A stretch of 11,627 nucleotides of DNA from SFTH01 sp963643985 (GTDB lineage: Bacteria; Bacillota; Clostridia; Christensenellales; Aristaeellaceae): positions 1-11,627 of the forward strand of contig CAVINP010000061.1 of NCBI GenBank assembly GCA_963643985.1, in the 5' to 3' direction. The position numbers and the translations under genes are program-made. Position 1 is the first letter of the stretch. Every line of letters starts with the position of its first letter. Below, one piece after another: positions 1-5,410 of this stretch. The notes below the pieces were generated by a model. That model had not been told where the DNA came from and did no database searches. It was given only the letters and a program-made list of their open reading frames with translations.

Positions 1-103
1 ACTGCTTTCGCAAAATTCACTGCTCAGCTTACCACCTCATTTAATCAGTGTATCCTTAGTCGAATGGCGTGGGTTAAACATGACAACAGTGCATCAACCC
101 GTA

Positions 104-128
104 CAATTCCCCTGGTCCCCGGCCCCTA
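104..128 (-). repeat. degenerate heptamer-type intergenic tract
   Basis: Read on the minus strand this tract runs TAGGGGCCGGGGACCAGGGG, with G-runs recurring every 7 to 8 bases. It resembles the tracts at 7075-7095, 3771-3786 and 5145-5171. It lies just beyond the terminator of the small exported protein. I see no gene I can support in positions 1-128: the plus-strand frame open through this part runs into the terminator hairpin and has no ribosome binding site. No function is inferred for the tract. Confidence 0.4.
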
Positions 129-164
129 CCACAAAGGAGCACCCGTCGGGGTGCTCCTTTGTGG
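129..164 (-). terminator. strong hairpin terminator after the small exported protein
   Basis: The sequence shows a perfect 16-base inverted repeat, 129-144 with 149-164 (arm CCACAAAGGAGCACCC), around a 4-base loop. It starts 2 bases after the TGA stop (167-169) of the minus-strand gene. The arm ends in a short T-run (TTT within CTCCTTTGTGG) rather than being followed by a long U-tract. The near-perfect symmetry means it could stop transcription from either side. Confidence 0.75.
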
Positions 165-166
165 TA

Positions 167-643
167 TCAATTGTCCGCAAGCTCCAGCGAATCGAGCCAG
201 GTTTGGATCATTTCCGGATAGCCGTCCTCGTAGGCATCGCCGTCCACGCTGACCAGGAAGAGGTAGACATGCCCGTCGGCCTCGAAGGAGTAGGCGTTGA
301 CCACGTTGTAGTCCTCGTTTTCGCCCGAGGTGAACGTGTGGTGGTCGGCCTGCACGCCGCAGACCATGCTGCCGTCGTCGAGTATCTGCTCATTATCCGG
401 GCTGTAGCCGTCCAGATATGCATCTCGGGCGTGGCCGGTGGAGAAGCAGCACAGCGCGATGGTGGCCAGACCGTCGTATTCCAGCTCCTCGATGTAGCCG
501 TCCGCGTTCTCCTCGTTGCGGATCACGATGGCATCCTTGGGCAGGTTGCCGATCAGTATCCTGCCGCTGAATTCATTTTCCACGGCAAATGCGCAGGTGC
601 ACAGCAGCATCAGCGCGACAAACAGTGCAATCGGTTTCTTCAT
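167..643 (-). CDS. small exported protein of unknown function
   Basis: This gene encodes a 158-residue protein that I do not recognise. Residues 1-20 form a clear signal peptide: Met-Lys-Lys, a hydrophobic core (IALFVALMLLCTC), then AFA before Val-Glu, a plausible signal peptidase I site. The core ends in Cys but does not have a convincing lipobox. The mature part, about 138 residues, is rich in Asp, Glu, Tyr and Gly, has no further membrane segment, and ends in a predicted helix (IQTWLDSLELADN). It is likely secreted or held at the outer face of the membrane. The ATG at 643 has only a distant, weak AAGGG upstream. No promoter is evident in the 138-base gap, so it may be read with the methyltransferase gene upstream. 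A strong hairpin follows the stop. Confidence is high that it is a gene and nil on its function. Confidence 0.8.
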   Translation of the reverse strand: MKKPIALFVALMLLCTCAFAVENEFSGRILIGNLPKDAIVIRNEENADGYIEELEYDGLATIALCCFSTGHARDAYLDGYSPDNEQILDDGSMVCGVQADHHTFTSGENEDYNVVNAYSFEADGHVYLFLVSVDGDAYEDGYPEMIQTWLDSLELADN

Positions 644-705
644 ATAACGCAGTATTCCCTTCGGTTTATCACGGAAGCCCTCCGCAGCAACATGCCCCCC
701 GGTTG

Positions 706-748
706 GCGCCCCTGAAAGGGGAGCTGCCGAAGGCTGAGGGGTTCGTGT
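706..748. repeat. dispersed GC-rich intergenic repeat, copy A
   Basis: The stretch reads AAAGGGGAGCTGCC, then GGCTGAGGGGTTCGTG. It matches a second copy at 11481-11530, which has AAAGGGGAGG, a variable middle and GGAGGGGTTTCGTG. A small CCCCT-ttc-AGGGG style hairpin lies at its start. Elements with this look are common between genes in gut Clostridia; that comparison is from memory. It sits in the gap between the methyltransferase and the small exported protein. Confidence 0.5.
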
Positions 749-781
749 CCTTTTGACTTCGAAGCGGCCCTCTTTGTTCCC

Positions 782-1951
782 TCAGTCGAATATCTGCAGT
801 ATCATGCACTTCAGATACTTCGTCTCCACGCTCTGGGGCAGCAGCGGATGATCTTTGCCCTGCGTGCGGTACTCGATCAGGCGCACGCGCTTCTTCGCGT
901 CTCGCGCGGCCTGATTGATGATGTCCTGGAACATCTCCGGCAGTATGTGCTGAGAGCAGGAACAGGTGACCAGATAGCCGCCGTCGCGCACGAGCTTGAG
1001 TCCGCGCAGGTTGATCTCCTTGTAGCCGCGGATGGCACTCTGCACCGCGGCCTTGTTCTTGGTGAAGGCGGGCGGGTCGAGTATCACCAGATCGAATTTT
1101 TCGTTCGCGTCCGTCAGCTCATGCAGCAGGTCAAAGCAGTTGTGCGCCTCGAAGCGGACGTTGTCAAAGCCGTTGATGCGCGCATTTTCGCGGGCGACCT
1201 CCAGCGCGTCTTCGGAGATGTCGATGCCCAGCACGTCCTTTGCGCCGTACTTGGCGGCGTGCAGGGAGAAGGAGCCGTTGTGGCAGAAGCAGTCCAGCAC
1301 GCGTGCGCCCGGGCAGAGCGGCGCGATGGCGGCACGGTTCTCCTTCTGATCCAGGAAAAAGCCCGTCTTCTGGCCGTTTTTCACGTCCACCAGGAATCTG
1401 ATGCCGTTTTCGCACATCTCCACGCGGTCGGGGACTTCGCCGCGCAGCAGTCCCGTCGTCTGCTCCATGCCCTCCAGACGGCGCACCGGCACGTCACTGC
1501 GCTCCCAGATGCCCGCGGGCCGGACGATTTCCATCAGCAGATCGGCGATCATGTCCTTGATGCGCTCGATGCCCAGCGACAGCGACTGCAGCACGAGTAT
1601 GTCGCCGTACTTGTCCACCACCAGCCCGGGCAGAAAGTCCGACTCGGAATAGATCAGGCGGCAGCTTTGCGGGTCGCACAGCTGTTTGCGGTATTCCCAG
1701 GCGTCGGATATGCGGCGGGCAAAGAAATCGCGGTCGCATTTTTCGTCGCGGCGCGTGAGTATGCGCAGCGAGATCTGGCTTTGGGGGTTGTAGAAGCCGC
1801 GGCCGATGAACTTGCCGCGAAAGTCCGCCACATCCACGATGTCGCCGTTTTCGAACGCGCCGTCCACCTTTTCGATTTCCGAGGCATAGATCCAGGGATG
1901 ACCGCCGCGAACGCGGGTTTCGCGGGTCTTGCGAAGAGTAACTGTCGCCAT
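782..1951 (-). CDS. rlmI: class I SAM-dependent rRNA cytosine-C5 methyltransferase, RlmI-like
   Basis: The 389-residue protein matches the RlmI family, which makes m5C1962 in 23S rRNA (E. coli RlmI is 396 residues). Residues 1 to about 75 form a PUA RNA-binding domain (RGGHPWIYASEIEKV). The Rossmann methyltransferase part starts with the family signature GQKTGFFLDQKENR (193-206). SAM motif I is VLDCFCHNGSFSLHAAKYGA (218-237), the acidic motif is LGIDIS (241-246), and LDPPAF (291-296) is motif IV. TCSCS (329-333) holds the cysteines expected for C5-cytosine chemistry. I chose the ATG at 1951 because AGGAGG (1958-1963) sits 6 bases upstream. The reading frame continues to a TTG at 1981, but that extension would contain the ribosome binding site. 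It is divergent from the RluF-like gene. The exact target base is inferred from the family, and RlmI-like proteins are diverse in Firmicutes. Confidence 0.88.
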   Translation of the reverse strand: MATVTLRKTRETRVRGGHPWIYASEIEKVDGAFENGDIVDVADFRGKFIGRGFYNPQSQISLRILTRRDEKCDRDFFARRISDAWEYRKQLCDPQSCRLIYSESDFLPGLVVDKYGDILVLQSLSLGIERIKDMIADLLMEIVRPAGIWERSDVPVRRLEGMEQTTGLLRGEVPDRVEMCENGIRFLVDVKNGQKTGFFLDQKENRAAIAPLCPGARVLDCFCHNGSFSLHAAKYGAKDVLGIDISEDALEVARENARINGFDNVRFEAHNCFDLLHELTDANEKFDLVILDPPAFTKNKAAVQSAIRGYKEINLRGLKLVRDGGYLVTCSCSQHILPEMFQDIINQAARDAKKRVRLIEYRTQGKDHPLLPQSVETKYLKCMILQIFD

Positions 1952-1957
1952 AGAGCG

Positions 1958-1963
1958 CCTCCT
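1958..1963 (-). promoter_or_regulatory. ribosome binding site that fixes the rlmI start
   Basis: A consensus AGGAGG on the minus strand lies 6 bases before the ATG at 1951. It falls inside the longer open frame that begins with TTG at 1981, which argues strongly for the shorter protein. Confidence 0.85.
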
Positions 1964-1982
1964 GATAAATTTGTATGCCAAT

Positions 1983-2011
1983 AGTTTATCGCACTCATGT
2001 AAACTTGTCCA
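1983..2011 (-). promoter_or_regulatory. sigma-70-type promoter for rlmI
   Basis: On the minus strand TGGACA (2011-2006) and TAAACT (1988-1983) are separated by 17 bases, with an expected start near 1976 and an untranslated leader of about 25 bases. The -35 box overlaps that of the opposing rluF promoter, shifted by one base. The -10 matches consensus at only 4 of 6 positions, so this is the weaker of the pair. Confidence 0.5.
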
Positions 2012-2033
2012 GCAGTGAAAAACGTGTTATACT
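2005..2033 (+). promoter_or_regulatory. sigma-70-type promoter with extended -10 for rluF
   Basis: TTGTCC (2005-2010), a 17-base spacer and TATACT (2028-2033), with TG at 2025-2026 giving an extended -10. Expected start is about 2040. It closely resembles the pyrophosphatase promoter at 5382-5410: both have an A-run in the spacer and end in TTATACTG. Confidence 0.8.
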
Positions 2034-2067
2034 GTGGGAAGAGATGAATCGAAGGGAAAGATACGCC

Positions 2068-2784
2068 ATGCAGGATCAAAATACAGGCATTCGCCTGAAC
2101 AAATACATCGCGGAGCGCGGCTACTGCTCCCGAAGAGAGGCCGACCGCCTGATCGCCGAGGGCCGCGTGAAAATAGACGGCAATGTCGGCATACCGGGCG
2201 ATCGCGTGCAGGAGGGCATGCGCGTGCAGGTGGACGGGCAGGACATCGGCAAAAAGGAAGAACGCGTCTACATCGCGCTCAACAAGCCGCGCGGCATCGT
2301 CTGCACCGCCGACCCGAGGGAGCCGATGAACGTGATCGACTACATCGGCTATCCCACGCGCATCTTTCCCGTGGGTCGCCTCGACAAGGATTCCGAGGGA
2401 CTGCTGCTGCTCACCAGCGACGGCGAGATCGTCAACCGCCTGCTGCGGGCAGCGGGCGGCCACGAAAAGGAATACGAGGTGACGGTCGACAAAACCCTCA
2501 CGCGGGAGTTCATGCAGGGCATGATGGCCGGCGTGCCGATACTGGATACCGTGACGCTGCCCTGCAAACTCAGACGCACGGGAGAACGCTCGTTCAACCT
2601 CGTGCTCACGCAGGGACTCAACCGCCAGATCCGCCGCATGTGCGAGTATTTCGGCTACAACGTCACCCGGCTTCGCCGCGTGCGCATCAACTCCATTAAA
2701 ATCGGCAGGCTCGAACCCGGCCAGTGGCGGGAGTTGACGGAAGAAGAGGTTGGCAGGCTGATGGAAGAGACGGGGGAAATTTAG
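2068..2784 (+). CDS. rluF: 23S rRNA pseudouridine synthase, RluF-like (RsuA/RluB/E/F family)
   Basis: The 238-residue protein isomerises uridine to pseudouridine in 23S rRNA; E. coli RluF acts on U2604. Residues 8-55 are an S4 RNA-binding domain (RLNKYIAERGYCSRREADRLI). The catalytic domain has ALNKPRGIVCT (70-80), the catalytic-Asp motif GRLDKDSEGLLLL with Asp106, HEKEYEVTVDK and GLNRQIRRMCEYFGYNV. The last two are especially RluF-like, from memory of E. coli RluF. I chose ATG 2068: AAGGG at 2052-2056 lies upstream, and the predicted transcription start near 2040 makes the in-frame ATG at 2044 nearly leaderless and the ATG at 1975 upstream of the promoter. It converges on metA, with 46 bases between the stops and no clear terminator there beyond short palindromes (GGGATCCC, CTGATCAG). 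Confidence 0.88.
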   Translation: MQDQNTGIRLNKYIAERGYCSRREADRLIAEGRVKIDGNVGIPGDRVQEGMRVQVDGQDIGKKEERVYIALNKPRGIVCTADPREPMNVIDYIGYPTRIFPVGRLDKDSEGLLLLTSDGEIVNRLLRAAGGHEKEYEVTVDKTLTREFMQGMMAGVPILDTVTLPCKLRRTGERSFNLVLTQGLNRQIRRMCEYFGYNVTRLRRVRINSIKIGRLEPGQWRELTEEEVGRLMEETGEI

Positions 2785-2830
2785 GGATCCCCTGATCAGT
2801 TCGGCAGCGGCGCGGTGTGGCTGAGGTATC

Positions 2831-3748
2831 TCACTGAATAGAGCCGATATCGTAGGGCGTGACCTGATAGACGAAATAGTTCAGCCAGTTCTGATAGAGC
2901 AGATTGGCATGGCTGCGCCACGAGACACGCGGCGGCTGCGTATCGTCATCGTCCGGATAGTAGTTTTCCGGCACGTGGATGGGCAGCCCTGCGCCTTTGT
3001 CGCGCAGGTATTCCTTTTCCAGCGTGCGCGCATCGTACTCGGAGTGGCCGGTGATGAATATCTGCCGCCCACCCTCGGTGGCGATGGCATACACGCCGGC
3101 CTGCGGCGAGGACGCGAGGAGCTTCAGCACGGGGCAGGCCTCGACCTCCTCGCGGCGGATGGTGGTATGCCGCGAGTGCGGCACCATGAACACGTCGTCA
3201 AAGCCGCGCATCAGCATGGACGATCTGCGCTCGACGACATGCGGGAAGACGCCGAAGAGCTTCTCGGGCAGGTCGTATTTTTTTATGCCGTAGTGATAGT
3301 ACAGCGCGGCCTGGGCACCCCAGCAGATGTGGAAGGTGGAGTAGACGTGCGTCTTGCTCCACTCCATGATGCGGCAGAGTTCGTCCCAGTATTCCACCTC
3401 TTCGAAGGGCAGCTTTTCCACGGGCGCACCCGTGATGACCATGCCGTCAAACTTGCGATCCTTCACCTGATCGAACACCTTGTAAAACTGAAACAGGTGT
3501 TCGCGGCTGGTGTTTTTGGATTCGTGGCTGGATGTGTGTATGAACTCCGGCTCCACCTGAATCGGCGTGTTGCCCAGCAGGCGCGAGAGCTGCGTCTCGG
3601 TCTCGATCTTGGTGGGCATCAGATTGAGCACCAGTATGTGCAGCGAGCGGATATCCTGCGTCACGGCACGGGTCTCGTTCATCACGAATATGTTTTCACT
3701 CGCCAGCGTCTGCGCAGCCGGCAAGCCGTCGGGTATCTTGATGGGCAT
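2831..3748 (-). CDS. metA: homoserine O-acetyltransferase, MetA type
   Basis: The 305-residue protein acylates homoserine in the first committed step of methionine synthesis. It is full length for the MetA family. Catalytic residues fall at canonical numbers: Cys142 in FHICWGAQAA, and His235 and Glu237 in TGHSEYD. Position 111 is Glu (VITGAPVEKLPFEEV). Work on the Bacillus cereus enzyme showed that Glu111 favours acetyl-CoA, whereas E. coli MetA with Gly there uses succinyl-CoA. I therefore call it an acetyltransferase although the family name is often succinyltransferase. The ATG at 3748 is preceded by AGGAAGGAG (3759-3767). It is the second gene of the metY-metA operon; a 105-base gap with a hairpin separates them. 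The order fits co-expression from the attenuated promoter at 5360-5388. Confidence 0.93.
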   Translation of the reverse strand: MPIKIPDGLPAAQTLASENIFVMNETRAVTQDIRSLHILVLNLMPTKIETETQLSRLLGNTPIQVEPEFIHTSSHESKNTSREHLFQFYKVFDQVKDRKFDGMVITGAPVEKLPFEEVEYWDELCRIMEWSKTHVYSTFHICWGAQAALYYHYGIKKYDLPEKLFGVFPHVVERRSSMLMRGFDDVFMVPHSRHTTIRREEVEACPVLKLLASSPQAGVYAIATEGGRQIFITGHSEYDARTLEKEYLRDKGAGLPIHVPENYYPDDDDTQPPRVSWRSHANLLYQNWLNYFVYQVTPYDIGSIQ

Positions 3749-3770
3749 GGTGCATTTCTCCTTCCTTTTT

Positions 3771-3853
3771 TAGTGGCCGGTGGCCGGTTGAATGGCTGGG
3801 CCTCGGCTGGCCGTCAGACCATTCAACCAATCCCCGATCCCTCGTCCCTCGCT
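3771..3853. repeat. heptamer repeats with nested hairpin between metY and metA
   Basis: The plus strand starts TAGTGGCCGGTGGCCGGTTG, tandem GGTGGCC units. The minus strand of the other end reads GAGGGACGAGGGATCGGGGA, also with period 7. Between them is a hairpin: GGTTGAATGG+CTG (3786-3798) pairs with CAG+CCATTCAACC (3815-3828) with one extra A, topped by GGCC/GGCC (3799-3802, 3809-3812). Neither strand has a U-run after the stem, so it is not a normal terminator. In the met mRNA it may form a stable structure that affects processing or relative expression; that is inference. Confidence 0.6.
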
Positions 3854-5125
3854 TCAGCGCAGTGCCTGCTCGATGTCCGCGATCAGGTCGTCCGCGTCCT
3901 CCAGACCGCAGGAATAGCGGATCAGGTCCTCGGACACGCCCGCAGCGATCAGCTCCTGCGCGTTCATCTGGCGATGGGTGGTGGAGGCGGGGTGCAGGCA
4001 GCAGGTGCGCGAGTCGGCCACGTGCGTCTCGATCGAGGCCAGCTTCAGTCGGCCCATGAAGGCCTCGGCTGCCGCGCGGCCGCCCCTGACACCGAAGGAA
4101 ACCACGCCGCAGGAACCGTTCGGCAGGTACTTTTGTCCCAGCTCGTAGAATTTGTCACCCGGCAGACCGCAGTACTGCACCCAGGTGATTTTGTCGTTTC
4201 GGCTGAGGTACTCGGCGATCTTCTGCGCGGTCTCGCAGTGCCGCTTCATGCGCACGTGCAGGCTCTCCAGCCCCAGGTTGAGGTAGTAGGCGTTCTGCGG
4301 CGCCTGAATGGAGCCGAAGTCGCGCATCAGCTGCGCGGTGGCCTTGGTGATGTACGCGCCGCCAAGGCCGAAGCGCTCGGTGTAGGTCACGCCGTGATAA
4401 CTCTCGTCGGGCGTGCACAGACCGGGGAACCTGTCCGCGTGCGCCGTCCAGTCAAACCTGCCGGAATCGACGATGCAGCCGCCCAGCGCGCCCGCGTGGC
4501 CGTCCATGTATTTGGTGGTGGAGTGCGTCACGATGTCCGCGCCCCACTCGAACGGGCGGCAGTTGATCGGCGTGGCAAAGGTGTTGTCCACAATCAGCGG
4601 CACGCCGTGGCTGTGCGCCGCGCGGGCGAACTTTTCGATGTCCAGCACCGTCAGCGCGGGGTTGGCGATCGTCTCGCCGAAGACGGCCTTTGTGTTGGGG
4701 CGAAATGCCGCGTCCAGCTCCTCGGGCGTGCAGGTCGGCTCGACAAAGGTGAAGTCGATGCCCATGCGCTTCATCGTCACGGCAAAGAGGTTGTAGCTGC
4801 CGCCGTAGATGCTCGAGGAGGACACGACGTGGTCGCCGCAGGAGGCGATGTTGAACACCGCATAGAAGTTGGCCGCCTGACCCGAAGAGGTCAGCATGGC
4901 CGCCGTGCCGCCCTCGAGGGCCGCGATCCTGGCCGCGACCATGTCGTTGGTCGGGTTCTGCAGGCGCGAATAGAAATAGCCCTCGGCCTCCAGGTCAAAC
5001 AGCTTGCCCATGTCGTTGCCGCTGTTGTATTTGAAGGTCGTGCTCTGGATGATGGGGATCTGTCTGGGTTCGCCGTTGCCGGGCGTGTAGCCCGCCTGTA
5101 CGCATTTCGTGCCGATGCCGGACAT
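3854..5125 (-). CDS. metY: O-acetylhomoserine sulfhydrylase (Cys/Met metabolism PLP enzyme)
   Basis: The 423-residue PLP enzyme is predicted to join O-acetylhomoserine with sulfide to give homocysteine and acetate. Its length is typical of MetY and longer than the roughly 390 residues of MetB/MetC. Family motifs include PIIQSTTFKYNSG (24-36), YFYSRLQNPTND (50-61), ALEGGTAAMLTSSGQAA (69-85), VDNTFATP (179-186) and the PLP lysine, Lys205, in VTHSTTKYMDGHAGALGG. C-terminal ETHVADSRTCCLHPASTTH matches the substrate-carboxylate region. The ATG at 5125 has AAGGGAGG (5133-5140) 7 bases upstream. It is the first gene of the metY-metA operon and follows the Met-codon leader and terminator at 5208-5325. 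Cystathionine gamma-synthase is an alternative, but the length, the motif set and the acetyl-type MetA favour MetY. Confidence 0.92.
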   Translation of the reverse strand: MSGIGTKCVQAGYTPGNGEPRQIPIIQSTTFKYNSGNDMGKLFDLEAEGYFYSRLQNPTNDMVAARIAALEGGTAAMLTSSGQAANFYAVFNIASCGDHVVSSSSIYGGSYNLFAVTMKRMGIDFTFVEPTCTPEELDAAFRPNTKAVFGETIANPALTVLDIEKFARAAHSHGVPLIVDNTFATPINCRPFEWGADIVTHSTTKYMDGHAGALGGCIVDSGRFDWTAHADRFPGLCTPDESYHGVTYTERFGLGGAYITKATAQLMRDFGSIQAPQNAYYLNLGLESLHVRMKRHCETAQKIAEYLSRNDKITWVQYCGLPGDKFYELGQKYLPNGSCGVVSFGVRGGRAAAEAFMGRLKLASIETHVADSRTCCLHPASTTHRQMNAQELIAAGVSEDLIRYSCGLEDADDLIADIEQALR

Positions 5126-5144
5126 ATGAGTGCCTCCCTTGTGT

Positions 5145-5173
5145 TAGTGGTCAGTGGTCAGTGGAACAGTGGT
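5145..5173 (+). repeat. AGTGGTC heptamer tandem repeat in the metY leader
   Basis: The tract contains AGTGGTC-AGTGGTC-AGTGGAAC-AGTGGTC. It shares the 12-mer TAGTGGTCAGTG with the minus strand at 8362-8373. It lies after the attenuator terminator and just upstream of the metY ribosome binding site, so it is transcribed only in read-through RNA. Confidence 0.6.
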
Positions 5174-5207
5174 CGGCGGGGTGGGGTTCGTGATTCCGGA
5201 TGGATAC

Positions 5208-5243
5208 AAAAAAGGCGATCATGGCATGCACCATAACCGCCTT
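5208..5243 (-). terminator. attenuator terminator (segments 3:4) of the met leader
   Basis: On the minus-strand RNA, AAGGCGGUUAUGG (5243-5231) pairs with CCAUGAUCGCCUU (5224-5212). This gives 13 continuous pairs including two G-U, around the loop UGCAUG (5230-5225), with a run of six U (5213-5208). This is a canonical intrinsic terminator. It lies about 110 bases after the predicted transcription start and about 80 bases before the metY start codon, so it must be bypassed for metY-metA expression. Its first arm is also segment 3 of the antiterminator. Confidence 0.88.
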
Positions 5244-5286
5244 CGATATCGCATCCGAAACCGTATCAGATTGCGTCAAAGGCGGT
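5236..5286 (-). promoter_or_regulatory. antiterminator (segments 2:3) of the met attenuator
   Basis: RNA ACCGCCUUUGA (5286-5276) pairs with UCGAAGGCGGU (5246-5236), 11 pairs with one U-G. The enclosed RNA folds further: CGC-A-AUCUGA (5275-5266, with one bulged A) pairs with UCGGAU-GCG (5258-5250). Together this is an extended rod of about 20 pairs. It uses the same AAGGCGGU bases as the terminator, so the two cannot coexist. Segment 2 lies inside the leader reading frame (codons Thr-Ala-Phe-Asp), so a ribosome at the leader stop codon (5268-5266) would mask much of it. Confidence 0.8.
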
Positions 5287-5325
5287 ACTGCACATCATCA
5301 TCACCATGTTCATCATGTTGCCCAT
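5266..5325 (-). CDS. methionine-rich leader peptide of the metY-metA operon
   Basis: The minus strand encodes MGNMMNMVMMMCSTAFDAI and a UGA stop: 19 residues, 7 of them Met, with AUG AUG and AUG AUG AUG clusters. The peptide is inferred to act as a sensor of charged Met-tRNA. When Met is scarce, ribosomes would stall at the AUG run, leave segment 2 free, and the antiterminator would form. When Met is plentiful, the ribosome would reach the stop, cover segment 2, and let the terminator form. The start is uncertain. GGAG (5331-5328) is only 2 bases from AUG 5325 and 11 bases from AUG 5316. The same frame also opens at AUG 5352, on or next to the predicted transcription start, giving 28 residues. 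All choices share the Met-rich stretch. Confidence 0.75.
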   Translation of the reverse strand: MGNMMNMVMMMCSTAFDAI

Positions 5326-5342
5326 AGCTCCATGCCGCCTTC
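5278..5342 (-). promoter_or_regulatory. anti-antiterminator pairing (segments 1:2) of the met leader
   Basis: RNA GAAGGCGG (5342-5335), near the 5' end, can pair with CCGCCUUU (5285-5278), 8 pairs with one G-U. Segment 1 is nearly the same sequence as segment 3, so both compete for segment 2. Without translation this early pairing would form first and favour the terminator. Segment 1 also holds the purine-rich GGGGAAGG, which could help ribosomes bind, so pairing may also limit leader translation. Confidence 0.6.
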
Positions 5343-5359
5343 CCCGCATCATTGGATGG

Positions 5360-5388
5360 AGTATAGCACAGAATTCAAGCCTTGTCAA
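5360..5388 (-). promoter_or_regulatory. strong promoter of the metY-metA operon
   Basis: On the minus strand a perfect TTGACA (5388-5383), a 17-base spacer ending in TGC (extended -10) and TATACT (5365-5360). The expected start is an A near 5353. The leader from there to the metY ATG is about 228 bases. The strength of the boxes suggests high initiation, with output set by the downstream attenuator. The -35 overlaps that of the pyrophosphatase promoter, shifted by one base. Confidence 0.85.
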
Positions 5389-5410
5389 GAAGCGAAAAAT
5401 GGTTTATACT
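5382..5410 (+). promoter_or_regulatory. promoter of the pyrophosphatase gene
   Basis: TTGTCA (5382-5387), a 17-base spacer and TATACT (5405-5410), with an expected start near 5417, 26 bases before the ATG. The opposing met promoter uses the same bases, so RNA polymerase probably cannot occupy both -35 boxes at once. Confidence 0.85.

Noticed and set aside
1..252. Plus-strand frame open from the left edge (ATG at 64)
   Set aside because: It runs through the terminator hairpin and into the antisense of the exported protein; no ribosome binding site and no recognisable sequence.
1952..1981. N-terminal extension of the RlmI-like protein to a TTG at 1981
   Set aside because: The extension contains the AGGAGG site that serves ATG 1951, and the PUA domain starts at 1951.
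1975..2067. Longer starts for the RluF-like protein (ATG 1975 or 2044)
   Set aside because: ATG 1975 lies upstream of the promoter, and 2044 would be almost leaderless given a start near 2040; ATG 2068 has a purine-rich site and begins just before the S4 domain.
2909..5236. A 775-codon open frame on the plus strand opposite metA and metY
   Set aside because: It is the antisense shadow of two well-identified genes in GC-rich DNA. It has no ribosome binding site, low-complexity composition (rich in Val, Arg, His) and no domain.
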